A DNA stretch of 64,000 nt, taken from Polynucleobacter sp. AP-Kaivos-20-H2 (GTDB taxonomy: Bacteria > Pseudomonadota > Gammaproteobacteria > Burkholderiales > Burkholderiaceae). The stretch lies in NCBI RefSeq assembly GCF_018882215.1, contig NZ_JACVOX010000002.1, positions 186,001 through 250,000 on the forward strand. Direction: 5' to 3'. Every line of letters begins with the position of its first letter. Position 1 is the first letter of the stretch. This document shows positions 9,190 through 16,415 of the stretch, piece after piece. The translations under genes and the position numbers were made by a program. Under the pieces are notes generated by a model. That model was not told the DNA's origin. It searched no databases and was given only the letters and a program-made list of their open reading frames with translations.

Positions 9190-10124
9190 TGCGCCCACAA
9201 TTTTCAATCATTTTCTTTACCACCCTAGCTGGAATGGCACAGGGTCTGTTATTTTTCATTGCCCTATCGTATTTATATAGCCAAGCAATTCCTATTGCCT
9301 TTCTGACTAACCTTGCTCTGCCTATTGCCTTTGCTCTCCTTAGCCTAGGCTTGATAGCGTCGTTTTTTCACCTGGGTCACCCTGAGCGAGCATGGCGTGC
9401 TGCCATGATGTGGAGAACCTCCTGGCTATCCAGAGAAGTGATTGCCTTGCCAGCACTCATGGCAGTGACTCTCGTGATTTACTTTTGTGCAACAAATGGC
9501 GAAGTCCCAAAATGGCTTTGGATAGACCTTCTCATCTGCACACTGGCTCTTTGGATCTGCACCGCCAAGATCTATCAATGCATACGCTTTATACAAGAAT
9601 GGTCGCATCCATCTACCATCGCTAACTTCATCCTCCTTGGATTGGGATCGGGATTGATTTTGTTGGAGTTGCTGATTGCTTTATGGGGCGACTCCGCAAC
9701 ACAGATCATTGATGCGCCACTATCAATGCTTGCCCTCTTGCTACTATTCCTGTCTTTTAATCTAAAGCTTTGGATTTGGAAGCGCAATCAGGACCTAAAA
9801 CCGAAGTCTAATCTCTCTACAGCAACCGGCATCAAAGGTAGCAATATTCGTCAAACCTCAATGGGTTTAATGGGCGGAAGTTTTAATACCCGCGAATTCT
9901 TTCATCACCAAACAGATCGCGTCATTGCCAATCTTCGTAAAATTATCTTGCTGTGCGCCTATGTAATACCAATGATATTGATGGCATATACCATTACCAT
10001 TCCAAGCACTTTGATAATTGCCTTGGCATTACTGATCAATTACCTAGGCTTGCTTGCTGAAAGATGGATGTTCTTTGCAGAAGCAAATCATCCACAGAAC
10101 TTGTATTACCAAAGAGTCTCTTAA
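9189..10124 (+). CDS. soeC: DmsC-like membrane anchor of the sulfite oxidoreductase (SoeC)
   Basis: A 311-residue hydrophobic protein with about eight predicted transmembrane stretches. It resembles DmsC/SoeC anchors, for example SLGLIASFFHLGHPERAWRA near residue 52 and WRTSWLSREVIALPALMA near 78. It should bind quinone and anchor SoeAB at the cytoplasmic face of the inner membrane. Its ATG overlaps the soeB stop codon. The identification rests mainly on position and hydrophobic pattern, because anchors of this family diverge quickly. Confidence 0.8.
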   Translation: MRPQFSIIFFTTLAGMAQGLLFFIALSYLYSQAIPIAFLTNLALPIAFALLSLGLIASFFHLGHPERAWRAAMMWRTSWLSREVIALPALMAVTLVIYFCATNGEVPKWLWIDLLICTLALWICTAKIYQCIRFIQEWSHPSTIANFILLGLGSGLILLELLIALWGDSATQIIDAPLSMLALLLLFLSFNLKLWIWKRNQDLKPKSNLSTATGIKGSNIRQTSMGLMGGSFNTREFFHHQTDRVIANLRKIILLCAYVIPMILMAYTITIPSTLIIALALLINYLGLLAERWMFFAEANHPQNLYYQRVS

Positions 10125-10133
10125 GTACGCCTG

Positions 10134-10709
10134 ATGCATATGGATCAATTTGCCGAACAACTGATTCATGGCAGAACCCATATATCGCCCAAAAGATTGG
10201 GCGATCCAGGCCCAAGCCCCGCAGAGAAAGAAACCATTCTCTTGGCAGCCAATGCCGCCCCTGATCACGGCAGAATGGTTCCATGGCGCTTCATCGAGAT
10301 CCAGGAAAGTAGTCGCGCCGCCCTAGGAGAAGTATTCCACCAGTGCCTGCTAGATCGCGATCAGAACGCTACCTCGATACAACAACAAGAGGCGCGTGAC
10401 AAAGCATCCCGTGGCCCACTACTGCTACTGGCCATTGCCAACTACCGAGATGCAAATGACGATATTAGTAAACAAGAGAAGCTAGTTTCCCTTGGATGCG
10501 CCATCCAAAATATTCTTCTGAGTGCTTATGCCTTTGGCTTTGGCTCTGGACTATCTAGCGGCAGAGCTTTGCAAAGTGGTCGTATCCGAGAGTTATTCCA
10601 ACTCACAAAGGATGAGGAACCGATTTGCTTCATTACGATTGGTACCGTCCAAAAAAATAAGCCCGGTCGTATTCGACCGAGCTTATCTGAGTACCACTCT
10701 ATTTTTTAA
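10134..10709 (+). CDS. Nitroreductase-family flavoprotein (YdjA-like)
   Basis: A 191-residue FMN-dependent nitroreductase-family protein. Visible features are a basic N-terminal RTHISPKRLG segment, NAAPDHGRMVPWRFIEI (about residues 38-54) and a SLGCAIQNILLSAYAFGFGSG helix region. It starts 9 bases after soeC (ATG at 10134, or a second ATG at 10140) and is probably cotranscribed with it. The substrate is unknown. Its coding end contains the hairpin that serves as intrinsic terminator for the opposing aconitase-X operon. Confidence 0.8.
   Translation: MHMDQFAEQLIHGRTHISPKRLGDPGPSPAEKETILLAANAAPDHGRMVPWRFIEIQESSRAALGEVFHQCLLDRDQNATSIQQQEARDKASRGPLLLLAIANYRDANDDISKQEKLVSLGCAIQNILLSAYAFGFGSGLSSGRALQSGRIRELFQLTKDEEPICFITIGTVQKNKPGRIRPSLSEYHSIF
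10651..10686 (-). terminator. Rho-independent terminator of the aconitase-X operon, inside the nitroreductase 3' end
   Basis: ATAAGC-c-CGGTCG pairs with CGACCG-a-GCTTAT (one mismatch, four-base loop TATT) at 10657-10686. On the minus strand it is followed by seven T residues (complement of 10651-10657). It lies 31 bases past the stop of the aconitase-X small subunit, yet is entirely within the coding sequence of the convergent nitroreductase gene. Confidence 0.8.
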
Positions 10710-10716
10710 GTAATTA

Positions 10717-11124
10717 CTAGAGCACTTCCACTGTTTGATTTTTAGTATCGATGCGCAATTTAGCACCACTTGTAATTGCCTTAGTAATATCGCAATCGAA
10801 GCCACTCAACATCGGAATACCAGCATGAGCAGCGCCTTGTGCCAAGATTGGATTGGCTGCATTAAAAATAATGGCAGATGGACAAAGATTTCTCGATTTC
10901 ATCTCATAGAGCATCCATGCGCTTGCTACCCCGCCTTTAGCGGCATCTAGAACCAAAATCTTATCTTTATAAGATTGGCCAAAAAGCTTATGCGCCGGCC
11001 GTGAGAAAACGCCTTTTATGCGATCCAAATCATAGCGGGCTGAAAATCCATCGGATGCACTCAGACATTCGCCTTCGATACTCTCGCCTTGGGCATGTTT
11101 AGCCTTATAAATTTTTCCACTCAC
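10717..11124 (-). CDS. Aconitase-X small subunit (DUF126, swivelling domain)
   Basis: A 135-residue protein of the DUF126 family, the swivelling domain of aconitase X. Recognisable segments are LDRIKGVFSRPAHKLFGQS (about residues 33-51), ILVLDAAKGGVASAWMLYEM and ILAQGAAHAGIPMLSGFD. In separate-subunit (type II) aconitase X this chain combines with the DUF521 chain to form a dehydratase. It overlaps the large-subunit gene by four bases (ATGA), so the two are translated together. Characterised relatives dehydrate cis-3-hydroxy-L-proline or phosphomevalonate. The substrate here is not known. Confidence 0.88.
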   Translation of the reverse strand: MSGKIYKAKHAQGESIEGECLSASDGFSARYDLDRIKGVFSRPAHKLFGQSYKDKILVLDAAKGGVASAWMLYEMKSRNLCPSAIIFNAANPILAQGAAHAGIPMLSGFDCDITKAITSGAKLRIDTKNQTVEVL

Positions 11125-12353
11125 TTTAATCTCCCCGTTACAGCAGCTTGCACACAGTCCTCCATGGAGGCCAGCATCGGCGTATAACCATAGCCGCCCA
11201 AAATATTCACAATTTTTGCACTATTGGTTGCCAATACCTTCCACCCATTAGTCTCCGCAATCTCTCTCGCATAAGATTGGTAAAAACACATTCCAGAAAA
11301 TACCGTGCCGCCAGCGGTTTCAATCATGTCGGTATATCCCATGCGATCAGAGTCTGGTTTTACTTGCGGGCTAGTCATAGCCAGCAAAGGCTTAATGAAT
11401 TTCTTGCCTTTACATAGCTCTGCAATACTCTTCATCTCCATGAGACTTAACTGCGGCGCAGAAAATACCACCACATCAATTTCTTCCGCAATACGATAAG
11501 AATTTTGCAATCCCATTACCTCTTCTTTGGTAATGGGAACCCCTGGAAGATGTAAATACTCCAAATCTCGAGCGCGAAGAGCTTCAGGCGTAACACCCAA
11601 TATGTGAAATAGCGCAGTAGATCCAAAACTCGCCATTGCTGCACCAAAGTGTTTCATAGCATCAGAGCCTGGATGACCTTCGATCCCTTCCAAAATAGGA
11701 ACTGACCAATAATTCCCTGATTTTTTGCCAATCAAACCTCCTAAAGCACCCCACTCATTGAGCGTTTGAGGTGTCCATGAAGTTTTAAAGCAATGCGTAG
11801 GCTTACGGTGTTCATCGAGGTGATAACCATAGCGAGGGGTTCTGCCGGTCAAACCTGCTGCCAATGCAGAAGGGCCTCCTTCAAAATTTGATCTGGCACC
11901 ACAGACGCTATTGGAATAAATAACCACTCCGGTGTCACCAAATGCTAAATGTTCTCCAAATACGGGCGCCATAATAGTTTGGTAATTAATGCAAGTGTCC
12001 GTCATAGACACGCCCATTTTTACAAAGGCATCAATAGCGCGTCTTTCAAGCTCAAGCATTTTTTCAGTTTGACCTAATTGCTTTGCTTTGCTGAAGTCAG
12101 TACCTCTTGGATCAGTAATCGTTGGAATGCGAACCGATCGATCCTCAATCGAATTCTTAGCTAGGCTTTCTAACCATTCAACACCAGCTTCACCCAAACT
12201 CTCGGTATCAGCCATGATGTGCGCTTGGGATACAGGTACTAAATCTTTAGCGCCAAAGAACTCACCTACTTTAATTTGATGTGCGATAGCTGTTTGTCTT
12301 ACTGGACCAAATTCACCGGCAAGCATGGCCTTTTCTTCTTGATTTAGCTTCAT
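11121..12353 (-). CDS. Aconitase-X catalytic subunit (DUF521)
   Basis: A 410-residue DUF521 protein, the catalytic chain of aconitase X. Visible landmarks are SVSQAHIMADTESLGEAG-like sequence near residue 41, a DTCINY segment near 120, NSVCGARSNFEGGPSA near 148 and GMCFYQSYA near 365, which include candidate Fe-S cysteines. Known enzymes are cis-3-hydroxy-L-proline dehydratase (bacteria) and mevalonate-5-phosphate dehydratase (archaea). No proline-pathway partner such as a pyrroline-2-carboxylate reductase is adjacent. Upstream is a Bug receptor (33 bases or so) and then xsc; downstream is the small subunit. The operon therefore pairs an uptake receptor with a dehydratase inside a sulfonate region, and a sulfonated or hydroxy-acid substrate is conceivable. 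Confidence 0.88.
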   Translation of the reverse strand: MKLNQEEKAMLAGEFGPVRQTAIAHQIKVGEFFGAKDLVPVSQAHIMADTESLGEAGVEWLESLAKNSIEDRSVRIPTITDPRGTDFSKAKQLGQTEKMLELERRAIDAFVKMGVSMTDTCINYQTIMAPVFGEHLAFGDTGVVIYSNSVCGARSNFEGGPSALAAGLTGRTPRYGYHLDEHRKPTHCFKTSWTPQTLNEWGALGGLIGKKSGNYWSVPILEGIEGHPGSDAMKHFGAAMASFGSTALFHILGVTPEALRARDLEYLHLPGVPITKEEVMGLQNSYRIAEEIDVVVFSAPQLSLMEMKSIAELCKGKKFIKPLLAMTSPQVKPDSDRMGYTDMIETAGGTVFSGMCFYQSYAREIAETNGWKVLATNSAKIVNILGGYGYTPMLASMEDCVQAAVTGRLK

Positions 12354-12386
12354 CTTGTTCTCTTCTCAATCCTCATTGGTCTACCA

Positions 12387-13370
12387 TCAATCAATAGTGG
12401 CACCAGAATCTCTAACAACCCTGGCCCATTTCGCAATCTCACTAGTCTGGAAATTAGCCAAACTCTCTTTGAAGTCTGTATTTGGCTGAACACCCAAGTT
12501 ACCCAAGCGCTCTTTGAACGCAGCCGATTGGGCCACCCTCTCTGTATCGACTCTTAATTTTTTGGTGATTGCATCTGGTAATTTCGCTGGACCAAATAAA
12601 GCCCACCAAGCAGTTGACTCAAACTGGGGGTACCCCAACTCTGCAACCGTTGGTACGTTAGGCAATAAAGGTGAACGAGTCTTACTAGTTACAGCTAAAG
12701 CACGCAGTTTTCCAGAGGTGATGTGCGGCAATACGGATTGAATCGGATCAAAGACTAATGGTATCTGATTACCAATAAGATCTGTTACTGCGGGCGCACT
12801 CCCCTTATAGGGAATATGCTTTAGCTTGATCTGAGTGGTGGATTCAAATAAGGCAGCAGTTAAATGTCCTGGGGTTCCATTTCCAGCAGTTCCATATGCA
12901 ATGGTATCGGGCTTTGAACGAGCTTCAGAAATTAACTCAGCAAGCGTTTTAATGCGATCGCTTGAATTAACCACAATGACAACAGGCGCGGAGGCAACCA
13001 AAGCAATTGGCGTGAAATCTCTAATCATGTCGTATGGCAGCTGTTTATACAAACTGCCATTAATTGCATTCGTTCCTACGGTACCCATAAACAAGGTATA
13101 GCCATCTGGTGCTGACTTAGCAACGAGATCGGCGCCAATCGAGCCACCAGCACCGCCCTTATTCTCAATAATGATTTGCTCTTTAAGGCGATCACCCAGG
13201 AGCACTGCTAACGGTCTAGCAACAATATCAGTAGGCCCTCCAGGCGGAAAAGGAACGATTAGCCTGATAGGCTTGCTCGGATAGACATCTGCCATCACAT
13301 TGCTTGAAAGCAAAATCAAGCCAAAGCAAATTAAGAAATATTTAAAACTTTTTATTACCAGGCTATTCAT
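12387..13370 (-). CDS. Bug/TctC-family solute-binding protein of the aconitase-X operon
   Basis: A TTT receptor of about 327 residues. A signal peptide (ending near SSNVMADVYPSKP) is followed by the Bug motif IRLIVPFPPGGPTDIVAR, and later AYGTAGNGTPGHLTA and HIPYKGSAPAVTDLIG. The frame extends to a TTG at 13388, but the ATG at 13370 has GAGG about nine bases upstream and starts closer to the signal peptide, so it is preferred. It lies 34 bases upstream of the aconitase-X large subunit and is probably cotranscribed with it, so its ligand is likely the dehydratase substrate. TctAB are not encoded nearby. Confidence 0.85.
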   Translation of the reverse strand: MNSLVIKSFKYFLICFGLILLSSNVMADVYPSKPIRLIVPFPPGGPTDIVARPLAVLLGDRLKEQIIIENKGGAGGSIGADLVAKSAPDGYTLFMGTVGTNAINGSLYKQLPYDMIRDFTPIALVASAPVVIVVNSSDRIKTLAELISEARSKPDTIAYGTAGNGTPGHLTAALFESTTQIKLKHIPYKGSAPAVTDLIGNQIPLVFDPIQSVLPHITSGKLRALAVTSKTRSPLLPNVPTVAELGYPQFESTAWWALFGPAKLPDAITKKLRVDTERVAQSAAFKERLGNLGVQPNTDFKESLANFQTSEIAKWARVVRDSGATID

Positions 13371-13415
13371 ATAAACAGACCTCAGCAAAGTGCGAATGGG
13401 ATTAGTCTAGTACAA

Positions 13416-13449
13416 AAGAAAAAGTCCAGTTGAACCGGACCTTTTCTTC
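13416..13449 (-). terminator. Rho-independent terminator downstream of xsc
   Basis: GTCC-a-GT and AC-c-GGAC pair around the loop TGA (13424-13440), extended by flanking A-rich and T-rich tracts. Read on the minus strand the stem is followed by TTTTTCTTTT. It lies just past the xsc stop at 13464 and separates xsc from the Bug/aconitase-X genes, which should have their own promoter. Confidence 0.75.
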
Positions 13450-13463
13450 ATGCTCATAGTGAC

Positions 13464-15272
13464 TTATACGTAATCTTTATATTTATCCAGGAAACGTACT
13501 GGCTTAGATAAAGCATCACGGCGGAATGGATCACCAAGTTCACGAGTACACATGATCTCGATTACACAGGTCTTTCCTTCCTTCATCTGCATATCAATTG
13601 CTTTCTTGAGGACTGGGCCAACTTGATCAAGCTGGTCAACGACGATTCCCTCAGCGCCCATGGATTGCGCAATACCAGCAAAGCTTGGACTCTCTAACTC
13701 GCCAGCTACAAAGCGGCGGTTATAGAAGTCCACTTGGTTCTTTTTCTCGGCACCCCACTGACGATTATGGAACACAATCGCTGTAACCGGAATGTCGTGA
13801 CGAACTGCAGTCAGAATCTCAACCATGCTCATTGCCCAAGCGCCATCACCAGCATAAGCAACCGCCGGACGATCAGGGGCGGCTGCCTTAGCTCCAATAA
13901 TAGTTGGTAGTGCATAGCCGCAATTACCAAAACTCATTGGGGCAAAGAAGCTACGTGGCTTTTCAAAGCGGAGATAGCTATTAGCAACGGAGTTGATATT
14001 GCCAATATCAGTAGACACCATTACATCAGCAGGCATAGCCTTTTCAAGCTCACGCAAAACTTGACGTGGGTGCAAGTAATGACCACCAGTTGGAGTGACT
14101 TCTTTTTTCTGCTCTTCAATCATGTCAAGACTGAATGCGTCTTTTTCATGAGTCCACTCATCTAACTCTTTTTCCCATGCCGCTTTTTCTGCGGCAATCG
14201 TTTTAGCACGCTCTACTTTAGTGGCATCACAGACTAACTTCTTACCTTCTAAACGTTTAGTTAATGCTACAGCAGCAGCCTTAGCATCACCACAAATGCC
14301 TACTGAAATTTTCTTCACTAAGCCGAGCATCTTATTATCCGCATCGATCTGAATGATCTTGGCATTTTTTGGCCAGTAATCCATACCGTGTTGTGGCAAT
14401 GTTCCAAAAGGTCCAAGGCGTGATCCAAGAGCAACGACTACGTCTGCCTGCGCCATCAACTTCATTGCAGCCTTGGAGCCTTGATATCCCAGAGGGCCAC
14501 ACCATAAAGGATGGCTTGCAGGGAATGAATCGTTATGTAGGTAACTATTGACTACTGGGGCACCTAAGCGTTCGGCAAAAGCCTTACACTCTTCAACCGC
14601 ATCGCCCATTACTACGCCACCGCCAGAAATAATCACTGGGAATTTTGCATTAGCCAAGAGTTCTGCAGCTTCATCTAAGCTCTTTTCGCCGCCAGGTCCG
14701 CGATCAAGGCGATTAGGCTGTGGAATTTCTACCTCAATCTCGCCATAAAAATAATCACGTGGAATATTGAGTTGGGTTGGACCCATTTCAGACAATGCGC
14801 GATCAAAACAACGGCCAGTAAATTCAGCCATACGCTTTGGATTATTAACGTGACCTTGATACTTTGTGAATTCTTCAAACATTGGCAATTGGTTAGCTTC
14901 TTGGAAACCACCTAAGCCCATACCCATGGTTCCTGTTTCAGGAGTAATGATCACCACAGGACTATGCGCCCAATATGCCGCTGCAATTGCAGTTACGCAG
15001 TTACTAATGCCGGGACCATTTTGTCCGATTACTACGCCGTGACTTCCGCTAACGCGAGCATAGCCATCGGCCATGTGTGCAGCACCCTGTTCATGCACCA
15101 CTGGAATCAAGCGAATTCCTGCCGGAGCAAAAATATCCATTGCATCCATAAAGGCAGAGCCCATGATTCCAAAAATATCCTTCACCTTGTTGGCGACCAT
15201 GGTCTCCACAAAAGCTTCGGAAGGGGTCATTTTTTGTGGGCCAGTAGGTAAATTAGTGCCAGACTTAGACAT
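13464..15272 (-). CDS. xsc: Sulfoacetaldehyde acetyltransferase
   Basis: A 602-residue thiamine-diphosphate enzyme. The catalytic glutamate is Glu61 in VVHEQGAAHMADGYAR, and the cofactor motif GDGAWAMSM begins near residue 475 and closes with FHNRQWG about 27 residues later. The length and sequence (for example IGQNGPGISNCVTAIAAAYW) match Xsc rather than acetolactate synthase. Xsc splits sulfoacetaldehyde with phosphate to acetyl phosphate and sulfite in the cytoplasm. Substrate would come from SauS, acetyl phosphate would go to Pta and sulfite to SoeABC, all in this window. It is transcribed alone, away from the CobS-like gene, and ends in a strong terminator. A palindrome like that near the IclR gene lies 27 bases before its start. 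Confidence 0.95.
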   Translation of the reverse strand: MSKSGTNLPTGPQKMTPSEAFVETMVANKVKDIFGIMGSAFMDAMDIFAPAGIRLIPVVHEQGAAHMADGYARVSGSHGVVIGQNGPGISNCVTAIAAAYWAHSPVVIITPETGTMGMGLGGFQEANQLPMFEEFTKYQGHVNNPKRMAEFTGRCFDRALSEMGPTQLNIPRDYFYGEIEVEIPQPNRLDRGPGGEKSLDEAAELLANAKFPVIISGGGVVMGDAVEECKAFAERLGAPVVNSYLHNDSFPASHPLWCGPLGYQGSKAAMKLMAQADVVVALGSRLGPFGTLPQHGMDYWPKNAKIIQIDADNKMLGLVKKISVGICGDAKAAAVALTKRLEGKKLVCDATKVERAKTIAAEKAAWEKELDEWTHEKDAFSLDMIEEQKKEVTPTGGHYLHPRQVLRELEKAMPADVMVSTDIGNINSVANSYLRFEKPRSFFAPMSFGNCGYALPTIIGAKAAAPDRPAVAYAGDGAWAMSMVEILTAVRHDIPVTAIVFHNRQWGAEKKNQVDFYNRRFVAGELESPSFAGIAQSMGAEGIVVDQLDQVGPVLKKAIDMQMKEGKTCVIEIMCTRELGDPFRRDALSKPVRFLDKYKDYV

Positions 15273-15298
15273 AAAGCTCTCCTAGGTATTCAATTAAA

Positions 15299-15315
15299 CG
15301 GAACATTTTGTTCTA
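15299..15315. promoter_or_regulatory. Candidate IclR-type operator upstream of xsc
   Basis: CGGAACATTTTGTTCTA has a perfect GAACA/TGTTC inverted core with three central bases. It matches the palindrome at 3777 in CGGAACA on the left and TGTT on the right. It sits between the divergent xsc and CobS-like genes, so a regulator bound here could control both. Confidence 0.55.
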
Positions 15316-15414
15316 CAATATGCATAATAATAGCGTATTTTTAGGAAAGTCAAGCATATAAACCCCAATCTGGAATATATTTGACAACATATTAAGACTT
15401 TTAAGGGCAAGGAA

Positions 15415-16392
15415 ATGGCTGAAAGCACCTCTTCAATCGATTTAATGGGTTTACAGCCTGAAAAGGTGGTTTCTTTGCACTCAGCCTTTCCAGAGTGCCA
15501 GGGCTTTGCATATTTTCAAATCCCCGCCTTTAATAAGGCCAGCGAACTTGTTCCGGCTATTGACCCGAGCTATCAACTGAATCCTGAGGCGACCTTAGCC
15601 ATTCTGGCTGGATTTGCCTTTAATCGCAGAGTGATGATTCAAGGCATGCACGGCACTGGCAAATCCACTCATATTGAGCAAGTTGCAGCCCGTTTAAATT
15701 GGCCCTGCTTACGCATCAACCTAGATGGCCAAATTACTCGGATGGATCTCATTGGCAAAGATGTTATTGGCCTAGAAGACGGAAAGCAAATTACCCGCTT
15801 TCAAGAAGGTCTCATACCTTGGAGTCTGCAACGCCCTATTGCACTTATCCTAGACGAATACGATGCTGGTCAGCCAGATGTCATGTTTGTTATTCAGAGA
15901 ATGTTGGAGCGCGAGGGTCGCCTTACCCTGCTCGATCAAAATAGAGTGATCAATCCTAATCCCTTCTTTCGAATCTTTGCTACTAGCAACACAGTAGGCC
16001 TAGGAAATTGGAATGGGTTATATCAAGGCACACAATTACTGAACCACGGCCAAATGGATCGATGGGATATCGTCGCGGCTCTGAACTATCTTGAACCAAG
16101 CGAAGAGCAAAAGATTTTGATGGCAAAAGTGCCCGAGCTTTCAGATGCACAAGCAAAGGCGATGATTAGCCTTGCAAACCTGACTAGAAGTGGCTTTGCG
16201 GCCGGAGATATCTCTACTTTAATGTCAACAAGAACCCTCATTACCTGGGGAGAAAATTGGCGCATTTTTAAGGACTTGCAGATTGCATTTGCTCTCGCAT
16301 TTTTAAACAAATGTGAATCCGAAGAAAAAGCATTGGTAGCTGAATACTACCAACGCTGCTTCGCTAGCGAGCTTGATTTAAATACGAAATAA
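15415..16392 (+). CDS. CobS/MoxR-like AAA+ ATPase
   Basis: A 325-residue AAA+ protein of the cobaltochelatase-CobS/MoxR group. The Walker A motif GMHGTGKST (about residues 79-87) and Walker B region IALILDEYDAGQ (about 141-152) are clear, followed by FATSNTVGLGN (sensor-like). CobS normally works with CobT and CobN to insert cobalt in late cobalamin synthesis. Here only the AAA+/VWA pair is present, with no cobN or cob genes, so a metal- or cofactor-loading or remodelling role for another enzyme is more plausible. It is divergent from xsc and 23 bases upstream of the CobT-like gene. AAGG precedes its ATG. Confidence 0.82.
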   Translation: MAESTSSIDLMGLQPEKVVSLHSAFPECQGFAYFQIPAFNKASELVPAIDPSYQLNPEATLAILAGFAFNRRVMIQGMHGTGKSTHIEQVAARLNWPCLRINLDGQITRMDLIGKDVIGLEDGKQITRFQEGLIPWSLQRPIALILDEYDAGQPDVMFVIQRMLEREGRLTLLDQNRVINPNPFFRIFATSNTVGLGNWNGLYQGTQLLNHGQMDRWDIVAALNYLEPSEEQKILMAKVPELSDAQAKAMISLANLTRSGFAAGDISTLMSTRTLITWGENWRIFKDLQIAFALAFLNKCESEEKALVAEYYQRCFASELDLNTK

Positions 16393-16415
16393 CTTTAGGC
16401 GCGATTAGACTCACC

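Noticed and set aside
13464..15272. Acetolactate synthase large subunit
   Set aside because: The ThDP fold is shared, but length, internal motifs and pta/soe context match Xsc; no small regulatory subunit is nearby.
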